This document shows positions 47,351 to 55,913 of a DNA stretch of 59,840 nt, one piece after another. The first letter of the stretch is position 1, and each line of letters starts with the position of its first letter. The notes below the pieces were generated by a model, which was not told the origin of the DNA, made no database searches, and saw only the letters and a program-made list of their open reading frames with translations. This DNA comes from Candidatus Falkowbacteria bacterium RIFOXYA2_FULL_47_19 (lineage in GTDB: Bacteria > Patescibacteriota > Patescibacteriia > Patescibacteriales > UBA12075): NCBI GenBank assembly GCA_001780275.1, contig MFGB01000017.1, positions 1-59,840 on the forward strand, in the 5' to 3' direction. The translations under genes and the position numbers were made by a program.

Positions 47351-47680
47351 TTATGATTCAATATTATGTTTATCACCAATCACCGAAGGTCTTTTAATAA
47401 CCGCCGTAGCCCCATCTTCAAGGCACTCAAAACCGGTCATCTCGTCGCCCGGTTTCAGCCAGATCGCGTCGCCCCTTTTTAAAATTTCATCGTTCATTTG
47501 GAATTGGCCGTAAACCACCACGGAAATCTCATCCGCAATTTTGTGGATATGCGCTTTTTCGGTGTCGCCTTTTTTGTAGTATTGCACCGCGAATTCAAAA
47601 TCCTCGGTTTTAAGTATGGCCGGTTCAAAATTTCCCGCGACCCAGCCGCGGGTAAAATTTTTCAGCTTGAATATTTCCAT
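47351..47680 (-). CDS. Cupin-domain protein
   Basis: 109 residues forming a single small beta-barrel. The first cupin motif is HIHKIADEISVVVYG (H-x-H with a Glu), and the second, RGDAIWLKPGDEMTGFECL, is short. It may be a sugar isomerase/epimerase-like or sensor cupin, and no substrate is evident. It is the last gene of a four-gene unit with two sugar nucleotidyltransferases and a phosphatase, which points to sugar-phosphate chemistry. Confidence 0.75.
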   Translation of the reverse strand: MEIFKLKNFTRGWVAGNFEPAILKTEDFEFAVQYYKKGDTEKAHIHKIADEISVVVYGQFQMNDEILKRGDAIWLKPGDEMTGFECLEDGATAVIKRPSVIGDKHNIES

Positions 47681-48261
47681 CAGAATTTCAAAAAATTAAT
47701 ATTGAGATTTCGCGATTCTTTATTTATTATTAACAATTCATTATGGGGAGGGGAGTAGGCGGCGGTTTCTTCCGGGTTAAGTTTATTGAAATATTTATTG
47801 GCCGCCCGCAAGACTCCGCAGTGCGCGACGATCAATAGATTGTGTAGCGGCCAATCGTCCGTCAGGCGGCCAAAAGCCGGTTCCAGGCGGCGATAAAGCG
47901 CATCATAACTTTCTCCCTCCGGATGCGCAAAGAAATATTTATTATTTTCGCGCTTCTGCCAATCAGGCAGATTTTTTAAATCCTCTTTTTTCTTTCCGTC
48001 CCAGGCGCCATAACTCATTTCCCGCCAGGTTTCGTCTATATTCATATCCGCACCGGTCAAACCGGAAACTATCGCCGCGGTTTGCCGGCTTCTTTTGAGC
48101 GGGCTTGATATTATTTTTTTTATATTCCGGTCTTTTAAAAAAAGACCGAGTCGTCCGGCTTGTTTTTTTCCTTCATCCGTCAGTTCGCTGTCGCTTACGC
48201 CTTCAAGCCTGTGTTCCTCGCCGTATTCGGTTTTGCCGTGGCGCGCAAAGTAAATAGACAT
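47680..48261 (-). CDS. Histidine phosphatase family protein
   Basis: A 193-residue phosphoglycerate-mutase-like phosphatase. The catalytic R7-H8-G9 lies in YFARHGKTEYG, SSPLKRSRQTA carries the second arginine, and LIVAHCGVLRA carries the second histidine. Members dephosphorylate sugar phosphates, cobalamin intermediates and other small molecules. It is directly adjacent to two nucleotidyltransferase genes, so removing a phosphate in an activated-sugar pathway is the likely role (inference). It overlaps the cupin gene by one base. Confidence 0.9.
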   Translation of the reverse strand: MSIYFARHGKTEYGEEHRLEGVSDSELTDEGKKQAGRLGLFLKDRNIKKIISSPLKRSRQTAAIVSGLTGADMNIDETWREMSYGAWDGKKKEDLKNLPDWQKRENNKYFFAHPEGESYDALYRRLEPAFGRLTDDWPLHNLLIVAHCGVLRAANKYFNKLNPEETAAYSPPHNELLIINKESRNLNINFLKF

Positions 48262-48266
48262 ATTCG

Positions 48267-48986
48267 TTAACCTCGGAAATATTTTTTAAAATGCTCCACG
48301 TCTTCCGGAATGCCCAATGACCACATTTCTTTAACCAACGGGGCGCTTATTTTATCACCGCGTCCGATTAATTCATTATAAACCGGACAGACGTAGAATT
48401 CGCCGCTGACGCGCAGGTTTTTGGTGATCATTTGTTCGGCCGCCCAGACGAAATCTTTGCCCTGGGTAAAATAGTATAGACCCACGGTCGCCAGATTTGA
48501 GATCGGCTCTTTTTCCGCCACTCTTTTAACGTAGCCGGTTTCATTCAATTCAACAAAACTCCATTTTTGGTTAGTGGCGCGGAAAATCGGTATTATTCCT
48601 TTCGTATCCTCCGTCTTGTTTAATATCGCATCTTCAATCCCGTTCTGGAAATACTGGTCGCCGTTATAGATTATCAATGCTTCGTCGGTATTGATTTGAT
48701 CTTTGACCAGGAGAACGGTAGAAGCCGCTCCGTCGGTCTGTCCCACCGGGATTATCTGCGGCCCCGATCCGTATAATTCCCGCAGTTTATCGCCTAAATT
48801 ATAATTTTTGTCATGTTCTTCGTTTATTAAAAAAATAATATTTTCGTCAAAAACAAGAAAGGGCAGGGCATCGGTGGCCCAGCGGATCATTAACTTGCCT
48901 TTTATTTCAATTAATGGCTTTGGCCTGTCGTAAGCGGCAGCGATGAATTTTGAGCCGCGGCCGGCTATGGGGATGACCACTTTCAT
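48267..48986 (-). CDS. Sugar-phosphate nucleotidyltransferase 1
   Basis: 239 residues of the NTP_transferase fold. The signature is VVIPIAGRGSKF (normally GxGxRL) with the lysine in RPKPLIEIKGKLMI. IIYNGDQYFQNGI binds metal and sugar, and VGLYYFTQGKDFVWA and EFYVCPVYNELI follow. It would activate a sugar-1-phosphate with a nucleotide. It is a clear paralogue of the next gene (48990), so the two may form a hetero-oligomer or serve two sugars. The nucleotide cannot be assigned. Confidence 0.88.
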   Translation of the reverse strand: MKVVIPIAGRGSKFIAAAYDRPKPLIEIKGKLMIRWATDALPFLVFDENIIFLINEEHDKNYNLGDKLRELYGSGPQIIPVGQTDGAASTVLLVKDQINTDEALIIYNGDQYFQNGIEDAILNKTEDTKGIIPIFRATNQKWSFVELNETGYVKRVAEKEPISNLATVGLYYFTQGKDFVWAAEQMITKNLRVSGEFYVCPVYNELIGRGDKISAPLVKEMWSLGIPEDVEHFKKYFRG

Positions 48987-48989
48987 ATA

Positions 48990-49775
48990 TTATAAGTTAT
49001 AATTAGTGTTATCAATAAACCACTCCAAATCTTCCGGCGTGCCGAGGCCGTGAACATATTTCGGGTAAGCCAGCTTAACCTTGCCGCCCTTTTCAATGAT
49101 TTTATTGTAAAGCGGCGCCAGGTAGAATTCGCCGTTAGTGTATTCTTCGCGGGCGATCACGTCTTCCGCGATTTCCACGAAGTTTTTCCCGCTGCTGAAA
49201 TAATAGACGCCGATATTTGCCCAATCGGATATCGGTTTTTTCTCGGCCACCTCTTCGACATATCCGTCCGCGCCCAGTTTACTGAAACTCCACTTAGGAT
49301 TGCCGTCGGTCACTTCAAAAACCGGGATAAGACCGTCCAGGCCGGGATTAGCGGCGATTTCCCGGGCCATGGCTTCGCCGTCAAGAAAATGGTCGGAATC
49401 AGTAATGATTATTGGTTCGTCTTTGTTTATAAATTCCTTGGCTTTTAGCGCGGTTTCAGCCGCGCCGCGGGTAAAACCGTCCAGGGTGATAATATTAATA
49501 TCATCGCCGTAATGTTTTTTTAAGACCGCGCAGATATTATGATTTTCATTATGTTCTTTCTGGATAATAAAAACGAGGTCATGCGGTTTAACGGCCATGG
49601 CGCTATCAATGCTTTGTCCCGGATGCTCTATAAATGGCAGAGAGCCGGTGGCCCAACGTATCATCGGATAGCCTTTTACGTCAATTATTGGCTTAGGTTT
49701 TTTATATTCCGGATTACGGTCGGCTTGTGCCTGAAAACGGGAACCGCGCCCGGCCATAGGGATGACGATTTTCAT
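48990..49775 (-). CDS. Sugar-phosphate nucleotidyltransferase 2
   Basis: 261 residues, same fold and order of motifs as the gene at 48267: VIPMAGRGSRFQAQADRN, KKPKPIIDVKGYPMI, the metal site IIITDSDHFLDGEAM, IGVYYFSSGKNFVEI, and EFYLAPLYNKIIEKG. It has longer loops than its paralogue, including an insertion near residue 55. It is first in its operon, preceded by a good promoter 12 bases away, and its transcript has almost no leader. Confidence 0.88.
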   Translation of the reverse strand: MKIVIPMAGRGSRFQAQADRNPEYKKPKPIIDVKGYPMIRWATGSLPFIEHPGQSIDSAMAVKPHDLVFIIQKEHNENHNICAVLKKHYGDDINIITLDGFTRGAAETALKAKEFINKDEPIIITDSDHFLDGEAMAREIAANPGLDGLIPVFEVTDGNPKWSFSKLGADGYVEEVAEKKPISDWANIGVYYFSSGKNFVEIAEDVIAREEYTNGEFYLAPLYNKIIEKGGKVKLAYPKYVHGLGTPEDLEWFIDNTNYNL

Positions 49776-49786
49776 AATATTACTTA

Positions 49787-49815
49787 ATTATACAATTATA
49801 TGGTTAATTTTTCAA
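49787..49815 (-). promoter_or_regulatory. Promoter of the nucleotidyltransferase operon
   Basis: On the minus strand TTGAAA (49815-49810), a 17-base spacer and TATAAT (49792-49787). A second TATAAT overlaps at 49800-49795. The start point is predicted about 5 bases before the ATG. Confidence 0.65.
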
Positions 49816-49851
49816 CATTAATATTTTAGCTTGTATTAGTTTTTTTGTCTA

Positions 49852-49880
49852 TTGACATTTTATTGTTTATATGTTAATAT
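49852..49880 (+). promoter_or_regulatory. Promoter of the IMPase/2H pair
   Basis: TTGACA (49852-49857), a 17-base spacer and TAATAT (49875-49880): near-consensus. About 43 bases of leader follow, with a CAGGAGAG ribosome site before ATG 49931. Confidence 0.75.
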
Positions 49881-49930
49881 ATTTTATTAGATAATTTTTG
49901 TTCTTTACATTTTTTATCAGGAGAGAATAA

Positions 49931-50836
49931 ATGACGACAAGAAGCGGGAGGGATATGATTAGTAAGATCGTAAAAACGATGGAACGTGCGGTACTGGCCA
50001 GTTGCGAAGTCATTCGTCCCTTTGCGATGGGATCAAGAAGTTTGGGCGATGTGTCGGTAAAAGCAGATGAGACGCTTCTTACCGCGGTGGATAAAATGAG
50101 CGAAGATGTTGGCAAGGTGATTTTGCGGGACGCTTTTCCCGATATTCCGTTTATTGGGGAAGAGGGCGGACAAAGCGGAGCTAATGCCCGGTACGAATTC
50201 TGGTATGACCCGCTGGATGGTACCGCCCCCTTTGTCATCGGCACCCCCACATCCACTGTGATTTGTGCTTTGTATGATAATATCGAGTGCGTACTTAAGG
50301 CGGTGGTAATTGCCGAACCAGCCTATCAAAGAGTCTGGTCAGCTATCCGGGGTCAGGGTTCTTATTTCCGGGTTGCTGACATACCGAAGCAAAAAAGAGT
50401 CGTCTGGCCGGGCGACTTGGGCCGCGGCACCGGCGTTTTTTGCGATTTTACCCAGGGGTTTAAACGGGATAAGGGGGTACGACAAATTTTTTCCGATCAT
50501 CAGGCTCTAGTGTTGACTACCCAACTGGCCGCCAATACCAGGTTGCTTTTACTGGGCTCCAACGGCGCCCATCAGGCGTATGTAGCTGATGGCCGGGACA
50601 AAGTTGCCGGCGGCATAACGACCGCTATGGGCGGGCCTTGGGATGCGGCCGGCGCCTTGCTTGTTATGGAAGCCGGGGGAGCGGCTAAAGCTTTTTCAAT
50701 GGACAAAAGCATACTCAGTGAACGAAATCCGCTTAATCCGAAATCGTACGATATCTTGGTTTACGGCAATTCTCCACAAACCACGGAAACTCTAACCGAT
50801 TACCTCAAACAAGCAATACTGGAGGCAGTAGAATGA
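49931..50836 (+). CDS. Inositol-monophosphatase family phosphatase
   Basis: 301 residues of the lithium-sensitive phosphatase fold. Metal-binding residues E77-E78 lie in FIGEEGG and D93-x2-D96-G-T in DPLDGTAPF, and the late motif GGPWDAAGALLVMEAGG is present. Members hydrolyse inositol-1-phosphate, fructose-1,6-bisphosphate, PAP and related sugar phosphates. The substrate is unknown here. It overlaps the 2H phosphoesterase-like gene by 4 bases and has its own promoter between two opposite units. Confidence 0.92.
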   Translation: MTTRSGRDMISKIVKTMERAVLASCEVIRPFAMGSRSLGDVSVKADETLLTAVDKMSEDVGKVILRDAFPDIPFIGEEGGQSGANARYEFWYDPLDGTAPFVIGTPTSTVICALYDNIECVLKAVVIAEPAYQRVWSAIRGQGSYFRVADIPKQKRVVWPGDLGRGTGVFCDFTQGFKRDKGVRQIFSDHQALVLTTQLAANTRLLLLGSNGAHQAYVADGRDKVAGGITTAMGGPWDAAGALLVMEAGGAAKAFSMDKSILSERNPLNPKSYDILVYGNSPQTTETLTDYLKQAILEAVE

Positions 50837-51549
50837 AGCAAATAATTTCCGAGACCGACTTTATGAAAAATATGAGCACTATTTATCAAAAAAATGAAGC
50901 GGCGCAAAATACGGTTATGGCGGAGGGGTTGACCGTCGATCCGGTGGTCAGCAAAAAAGAGGGTGGGCATTTGGTGATTTTTCGCTTTCCCTTTGAATTC
51001 GCTGTCGCATTGTCGGAGTTTTCACTGGCGATTTCACGATTGGTTTCAGCTGTGTATTATCGGATAACCGATATCCATTTGACGATTATCAGTCACGATT
51101 CGGCGCCTGGCATGACCCATCCAAATAGCACCACCCTGAAGATCCTGGAAGCGGCGGTCACGAAAGCATTAGATGAATGCCGAGTCCCAGCATTTCCCTT
51201 AATCAGATATTCCGGCTTATTTTTCAACAAGACTAGTGTCGTAGCCAAGGGCACCCCGGAAAATGATAGTTTTTATCTCTTGGCCAACGCTATCGTTTAC
51301 CATTGCCGCGAATTGGGACTGGATGCTAAGTTTCCTTGGGGGGTGCACAGTACCATTAACCGTTTTGCGGAGGTTACACCGCCGGAGGAACTGGAAAAAT
51401 TGAGTGATTATATAAAAAGCTCAGTCGTTCCTTTATATTCCTCCCCGGATCATATTAATATCGGCTGGTACACATTTTCTAAAAATAATTTCAACATCAA
51501 TGTGACCAAGTCATTTGATATCAAAACGACCAGAAGATGGGGTTTGTAG
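50833..51549 (+). CDS. Probable 2H phosphoesterase
   Basis: A 238-residue protein not otherwise recognised. It holds two H-x-T motifs 90 residues apart: H82-L-T84 in the hydrophobic strand DIHLTII, and H172-S-T174 in the strand WGVHSTINRF. Two such motifs in symmetric strands are the hallmark of the 2H superfamily (LigT/ThpR, cyclic phosphodiesterases), which open 2',3'-cyclic phosphates or join RNA 2'-5'. Length is a little above LigT. It is coupled by a 4-base overlap to a phosphatase gene, and a terminator follows, so the pair may act one after the other on a cyclic sugar or nucleotide phosphate (inference). Confidence 0.65.
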   Translation: MKQIISETDFMKNMSTIYQKNEAAQNTVMAEGLTVDPVVSKKEGGHLVIFRFPFEFAVALSEFSLAISRLVSAVYYRITDIHLTIISHDSAPGMTHPNSTTLKILEAAVTKALDECRVPAFPLIRYSGLFFNKTSVVAKGTPENDSFYLLANAIVYHCRELGLDAKFPWGVHSTINRFAEVTPPEELEKLSDYIKSSVVPLYSSPDHINIGWYTFSKNNFNINVTKSFDIKTTRRWGL

Positions 51550-51567
51550 TACTTTTAGAAATATAAA

Positions 51568-51604
51568 AACCGCCTCGGTTTAAATCGGGGCGGTATTTAT
51601 TTTA
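51568..51604. terminator. Bidirectional terminator between convergent units
   Basis: The stem ACCGCCTCG/CGGGGCGGT (51569-51577 with 51586-51594) has one G-T pair and an 8-base loop. A's precede it on the + strand (T's on the - strand), and a T-rich tail follows. It serves both the 2H gene and the GDPD gene. Confidence 0.85.
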
Positions 51605-51609
51605 AAAAA

Positions 51610-52461
51610 TTATGTCATTTTTTGGACGGCTTCCGGATGATCGGTGCAGACCGCGTCCGGTTTCAGGTCTATTATTTCCCGGATCCGCGGGAATAGCCGG
51701 TTTTTGTCCGCGTCCGGGTGTGCTTCGCCGCCCAGAAGACCAGGGGATGTGCCGTGCAGTTCCGGGGTAACCAGGGCGATTTTTAGACCGGCATTTTTGA
51801 ATATAGAAAAATTCTCTTCGTTATATAATCTTTTCGCGCGGCCATTTTCGTCCGAGAGATCCCATTCATCCAGCCATACCCAGTTAAACAAATCTTTATT
51901 TTTCAGAACTTCTTCAATACTATAAAGCGTACCGCCGGTACAAATGTTGTATCTTTTTATATCGTAAAAATGCGAGACGGACGGGGCCATAATAAGTTCC
52001 GGCATTTTTTTCTTTAAATACTGAGCGGTTTCTATTGTTACGTCAAAAAGCAGAAGATTTTTGAAAATCACGGGAAAATTTTTTAGGTAGCTGAGCATTA
52101 AATCTAGAGACGCCTTGTTTTGCAGGCGGCTTTTTAGGTGCAGGGCGCTTAAAGGCGCTCCGTGCCGCGCGACTTCATCCAGTAATTCATCCAGAGAACA
52201 AAGCCGGTGGCCGTTTTTCCCTAAGCGGATTTTTTTGATTTCCGACACTGTCAGGTCCGCGAATTTAGCCGTATTTTTGCCCGCAGTTATCCGCCCCAGA
52301 TTATCGTCGTGAAAGACCACTATTCGTTTGTCTTTAGTAAAGCAAGGGTCAAATTCCAAACCCCAGCCTTGTTTAAGGAATTCCACGAACGCTTCGTATG
52401 TGCTTTCGGCTGGAAAATCCGAATCAGCCGGATTCAGGCCGCGGTGAGTTATTATATTCAT
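51610..52461 (-). CDS. Glycerophosphodiester phosphodiesterase (GDPD)
   Basis: A 283-residue TIM-barrel enzyme with the family residues H6-R7, E19, E36-x-D38 and H51 (ITHRG, AES, LEFD, VVFHDD). Members hydrolyse glycerophosphodiesters to glycerol-3-phosphate and an alcohol. ATG 52461 is used; an in-frame TTG two codons earlier overlaps the previous stop. As the last gene of the - unit it may recycle lipid or teichoic-type glycerophosphate, or tailor a glycan with glycerophosphate (inference). No signal peptide is seen, so it acts in the cytoplasm. Confidence 0.93.
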   Translation of the reverse strand: MNIITHRGLNPADSDFPAESTYEAFVEFLKQGWGLEFDPCFTKDKRIVVFHDDNLGRITAGKNTAKFADLTVSEIKKIRLGKNGHRLCSLDELLDEVARHGAPLSALHLKSRLQNKASLDLMLSYLKNFPVIFKNLLLFDVTIETAQYLKKKMPELIMAPSVSHFYDIKRYNICTGGTLYSIEEVLKNKDLFNWVWLDEWDLSDENGRAKRLYNEENFSIFKNAGLKIALVTPELHGTSPGLLGGEAHPDADKNRLFPRIREIIDLKPDAVCTDHPEAVQKMT

Positions 52462-52463
52462 GC

Positions 52464-54008
52464 TCAAAGATTATTTATTGTATGCCTCGTTTCTTCCTCT
52501 GTCTTTATCCTGTCTAGCATATCAAGGCGTTTAGAGAAAGAATGATTCGTGTCTTCATAGAGTTCTTTGAAAAGCTGATAGATGTGCCGGTATTTTTGAC
52601 GCGCTTTTTCGTCGGGCGTAAAAGTTTTTTTAATCCTAACGATTTCCGACGCTTTTTTAAAATCAGGAAAAATCCCAAGAGATATAGCTACAATCATGAA
52701 GGCACCTAGGGCGGTCGTTTCGGTTTCTTCAATCAGGAGTACCTCCCGGCCGGTAATGTCGGCCCGGAGCTGGGAGATAAGGTTATTTCGAGCGAGCCCG
52801 CCGGATAAACGAATTTGTTTAACCTCTACGCCTAGCCCCTCAATTGCCTCCATAATGCCTAGGGCTAAAAAACCGGAACTTTCAAAAATACTGCGCATGA
52901 GGTCCTGGCGTTTATGGTGCCGTTCCAGGCCGAAAAACATGCCCCGGACCTTCGTGTCAAAAAACGGCACGCGTTCGCCCAGAAGATAGGGGAGAAAGAT
53001 AAGACCATTGGCGCCGTGTCCGCTCATAGACGCTTCGTCTTCCATGATATTGAAAATATGTTTTTCCGGGTAAGCATCGCCGTAAAAAACATCTTTGGCC
53101 CACTCCAGGAGTCCGCCATCAAGATTATTGGAACCTCCCACTATATAAACATTGTTATTAGCGTCAAAGCATTGGCTTAGGATACCATATTTAGCCGCGC
53201 ATTTATCGGGAGCGTGGACGCGGAAAGAAGTGACTGTGCCGCAGACATTGCAGGCCTGGCCATGTTCGCTAACGCCTGCCCCCCAAAAAGCGCAGAGGGC
53301 ATCATAGGTGGAGAGGATTATTCTTATATCCTGCTTAAAGCCGAATTTTTGTTTAAGTTCCGCTTTCAGGTTGTCTACAACAAATCCGACGGGCTTCACT
53401 TCCGGCAGATGATCCTCGTTAATTCCTAAAAATTCTAACAGTTTTTCCGGATATTTTTTTTCTTCCTGATCGTAATACAGCTTTTCCGCGTTTAAGGGGT
53501 CGGTAACACACGCCCCCGATAATTTATATAAAATATAGTCGTTTGAAGAAATGAATTTGGCGGTTTTCGCGAAATTGGCCGGCTCGTTTTCCTTGAGCCA
53601 TATTATTTTCGGAAACATATAACTCGCCACCGCCAGGTTATTGGGGCTTAGAAATATATCCGTGAAATCGGGGTTATTCTTGAGCCATTCGGCTTGGTTG
53701 TGGCTGCGCTTATCCGATACGATCATAGACGGCCTCACCGCCTCGCCGTTCTTGTCTACCGGAACCAGAAAACAGGCCGATGACGTTACGGTTATTGCGG
53801 AGATATCGTTTTTTATCCGCTCGTCGGCGGTCGCCTCTTTTATTACCTCCTGGCACAAAGACCACCATTCATCCGGATCCTGTTCAACGTGATCGCCTTT
53901 GATGGTTGTCCTGACCGGATACCAGCTGTGCACAAGTTTTTCGCCGCGTTCATTAAAAACGATCGCGCGCATGCTGCGCAGGCCCAGATTTATGACTAAT
54001 ATATTCAT
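52464..54008 (-). CDS. FGGY-family carbohydrate kinase
   Basis: A 514-residue two-domain sugar kinase: the N-terminal phosphate loop MNILVINLGLRSMRAIVF, the substrate-domain HVEQDPDEWW, and the ATP-side GLARNNLISQLRADI and ALGAFMIVAI. The family phosphorylates ribulose, xylulose, fuculose, rhamnulose, gluconate or glycerol, and substrate cannot be told by eye. Its neighbour encodes a ribulose-5-phosphate epimerase fused to a ribose-5-phosphate isomerase, which favours a pentulose or similar ketose. The GDPD gene follows 2 bases on. Confidence 0.9.
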   Translation of the reverse strand: MNILVINLGLRSMRAIVFNERGEKLVHSWYPVRTTIKGDHVEQDPDEWWSLCQEVIKEATADERIKNDISAITVTSSACFLVPVDKNGEAVRPSMIVSDKRSHNQAEWLKNNPDFTDIFLSPNNLAVASYMFPKIIWLKENEPANFAKTAKFISSNDYILYKLSGACVTDPLNAEKLYYDQEEKKYPEKLLEFLGINEDHLPEVKPVGFVVDNLKAELKQKFGFKQDIRIILSTYDALCAFWGAGVSEHGQACNVCGTVTSFRVHAPDKCAAKYGILSQCFDANNNVYIVGGSNNLDGGLLEWAKDVFYGDAYPEKHIFNIMEDEASMSGHGANGLIFLPYLLGERVPFFDTKVRGMFFGLERHHKRQDLMRSIFESSGFLALGIMEAIEGLGVEVKQIRLSGGLARNNLISQLRADITGREVLLIEETETTALGAFMIVAISLGIFPDFKKASEIVRIKKTFTPDEKARQKYRHIYQLFKELYEDTNHSFSKRLDMLDRIKTEEETRHTINNL

Positions 54009-54060
54009 AATTCATTTAAGCATATTAGCATGTAAACATTTTAACATGCAGGCGGTATTT

Positions 54061-55131
54061 TCAGATTTCTATCTTACTTACCCGCCTTTGGTGGCGGCCG
54101 CCCTCGAATAATTCATTTAACCATGTATTGATAATTTTTTCAACTTCGTCTGCTTTTATGCTTTTTTGGCCCAGGACCAACACATTGCTATCGTTATGCC
54201 GCCGGGACATTTTAGCGGCCCGGGAATCGGCGCATAAAGCCGCCCGCACGCCGTAATGCCGATTGGCGGCTATGGACATGCCGATGCCGGTCGTGCAGAT
54301 AAGAATGCCGCGTTGCGCGACGCCGCCACTGATTTGCCTAGAAAGCGCGTGGGCAATATCCGGATAATCGCAAGCGGCAGGGGAGTAACAACCGAGATCC
54401 TCTACGGCTAATTTGTTTTCAGTTAAAATATTTTTTATTTTTTCTTTCAGTTTATAACCGCCGTGATCAGAGCCGATCAGAATCGTATTTTTTATTTTAG
54501 AAATAACTTCCTGGTAATTTTTTGCGCCTAATATCCCTGAACCGGATACCAGTATATCGGCGCCGGCATTGATCGGCAGATAGGCGTTATCCGCCTTTAT
54601 ACCGCCGTCTACCTGGGTCAGGGTTTTTAAATTTTTCTCCCGTATATATTTTTTAAGATTTTTTATTTTGGCGGTGGAATTTTTTATGTAAGCCTGTCCG
54701 CATTTTCCCGGAACCACCGACATAATTAAAACATAGTCTAAATATGGCAGAAATTTATAAATTTTTTCGAGAGGCGTTCCTGGATTTACGGCCAGACCGG
54801 CTTTTCTTCCTCGTTTTTTTATTTGTCGGATAGTGTTATTTATATTGATCTTACTTTCAACATGCACGGAAATACAATCCGCCCCGGCCCTAATATAGCC
54901 CGTCATCAGATTATCGGCGTTTTCCGTCATCAGGTGCGCGTCCAGCGGCAGTTTTGTCCATTGTTTTATTTTTTTGACCAGAGCCGGATAAAAGGCCGTC
55001 GTTTGTGGCACGAATTTTCCGTCCATAACGTCAATATGCAGCCAGTCAGCGCCGGACGATTCCAGTTTTTTTATTTCGGTTTTTAAGTTTCGGCCCGAAG
55101 CGGCCAGAAGAGAGGGGGAAATAGTAATCAT
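54061..55131 (-). CDS. Ribulose-phosphate 3-epimerase / ribose-5-phosphate isomerase B fusion
   Basis: 356 residues. Residues 1 to about 213 are Rpe with H32, D34, H66 and D175 of the metal and acid-base set, but the phosphate loop usually written PGFGGQ is PGKCGQ. Residues about 216-356 are RpiB, with GSDHGGYKLK, catalytic C279 in CTTGIGMSIAANR and H312 in RRHNDSNVL. The two enzymes of the reversible pentose phosphate interconversion are thus in one chain, and with the FGGY kinase a pentulose can enter as ribulose-, xylulose- or ribose-5-phosphate. A 52-base gap with a small palindrome (54028-54049) separates it from the kinase gene. Confidence 0.93.
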   Translation of the reverse strand: MITISPSLLAASGRNLKTEIKKLESSGADWLHIDVMDGKFVPQTTAFYPALVKKIKQWTKLPLDAHLMTENADNLMTGYIRAGADCISVHVESKININNTIRQIKKRGRKAGLAVNPGTPLEKIYKFLPYLDYVLIMSVVPGKCGQAYIKNSTAKIKNLKKYIREKNLKTLTQVDGGIKADNAYLPINAGADILVSGSGILGAKNYQEVISKIKNTILIGSDHGGYKLKEKIKNILTENKLAVEDLGCYSPAACDYPDIAHALSRQISGGVAQRGILICTTGIGMSIAANRHYGVRAALCADSRAAKMSRRHNDSNVLVLGQKSIKADEVEKIINTWLNELFEGGRHQRRVSKIEI

Positions 55132-55913
55132 ATTATTCTTCGTTTTAAGCCCGCCTTTATTCTGGATATTTGTCTGAAAAAAATTCCCAACATCGGTAAA
55201 TTTCTTAATTTCCTGTCGATGTATGTTTTTCGGGGCTCAACACCCCGAGTGTTAAAATTTATTTTTTTAAAACCTTCTTTTTTTAAGAATTTAACCGCGC
55301 CGTATTCCCACCTACCCTTTACGATGCCGGTCATATAGTAATTAATGGCTGGTTTGTTCGCGCACAAAAACGGTTCCGCGATTTTTTTTGCTCTTTCCCG
55401 GCCGCCGCCGAGTTCCATATCCCAGCCGGTTTCACCGTCTTTAAGCAGGTTACGCAAAGTATTAGTTTCCCAGATAGCGGCCTGTAGGGAAGCGCGGTAA
55501 GAAGCTTCCGGGCTAATCGCGCCGATTTCTTTGTAACGCTTGTGTTGGCGGTCGGGCGGGGGAGTGGGCGTTAGTCGTAAATAAGCGGCGTTTTCTTTTT
55601 TTATTATTTCTAAAAATTTTAGGATTTTTTCGGTATTAACCGGACTGGTAAGAAAATAGTCTTCTTGTAAATATATTATATACGGATATTGGTATTTTTC
55701 TAAGGCAATTTTCAGGTTAGAGGCCCACTGCCCGTCTTTGCCCACTGGAATGCTAACCACCTTTTTATCTGGGTAATTTTTATAGTTCGTAATCAAACAG
55801 ACAGGGTATGGACAATCGGGCCAGTATTTGAAAAATAGTTTAAAAAAAGGCACCCAAGCATCGCTGAAAGTATCACAGGAGGAGATAAAGATTGCACATT
55901 GTTGGATACTCAT
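55128..55913 (-). CDS. Putative glycosyltransferase (GT-A like)
   Basis: 261 residues. An opening strand CAIFISSCDTFSDAWVPFF and a repeated beta-alpha order suggest a GT-A fold, with a plausible metal or donor site YIIYLQEDYFLTSP and a late WDMELGGGRERAKKI that could carry the catalytic acid. The C-terminus is strongly basic. It overlaps the radical SAM gene and the Rpe-RpiB gene by 4 bases each. I do not recognise a numbered family. It is the second GT-A gene directly paired with a radical SAM gene of the same subgroup. Confidence 0.6.
   Translation of the reverse strand: MSIQQCAIFISSCDTFSDAWVPFFKLFFKYWPDCPYPVCLITNYKNYPDKKVVSIPVGKDGQWASNLKIALEKYQYPYIIYLQEDYFLTSPVNTEKILKFLEIIKKENAAYLRLTPTPPPDRQHKRYKEIGAISPEASYRASLQAAIWETNTLRNLLKDGETGWDMELGGGRERAKKIAEPFLCANKPAINYYMTGIVKGRWEYGAVKFLKKEGFKKINFNTRGVEPRKTYIDRKLRNLPMLGIFFRQISRIKAGLKRRII

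Noticed and set aside
54028..54049. Small palindrome between Rpe-RpiB and kinase genes as a terminator
   Set aside because: GCATGT and ACATGC arms are short and no T-run follows on the minus strand, so termination is not supported.
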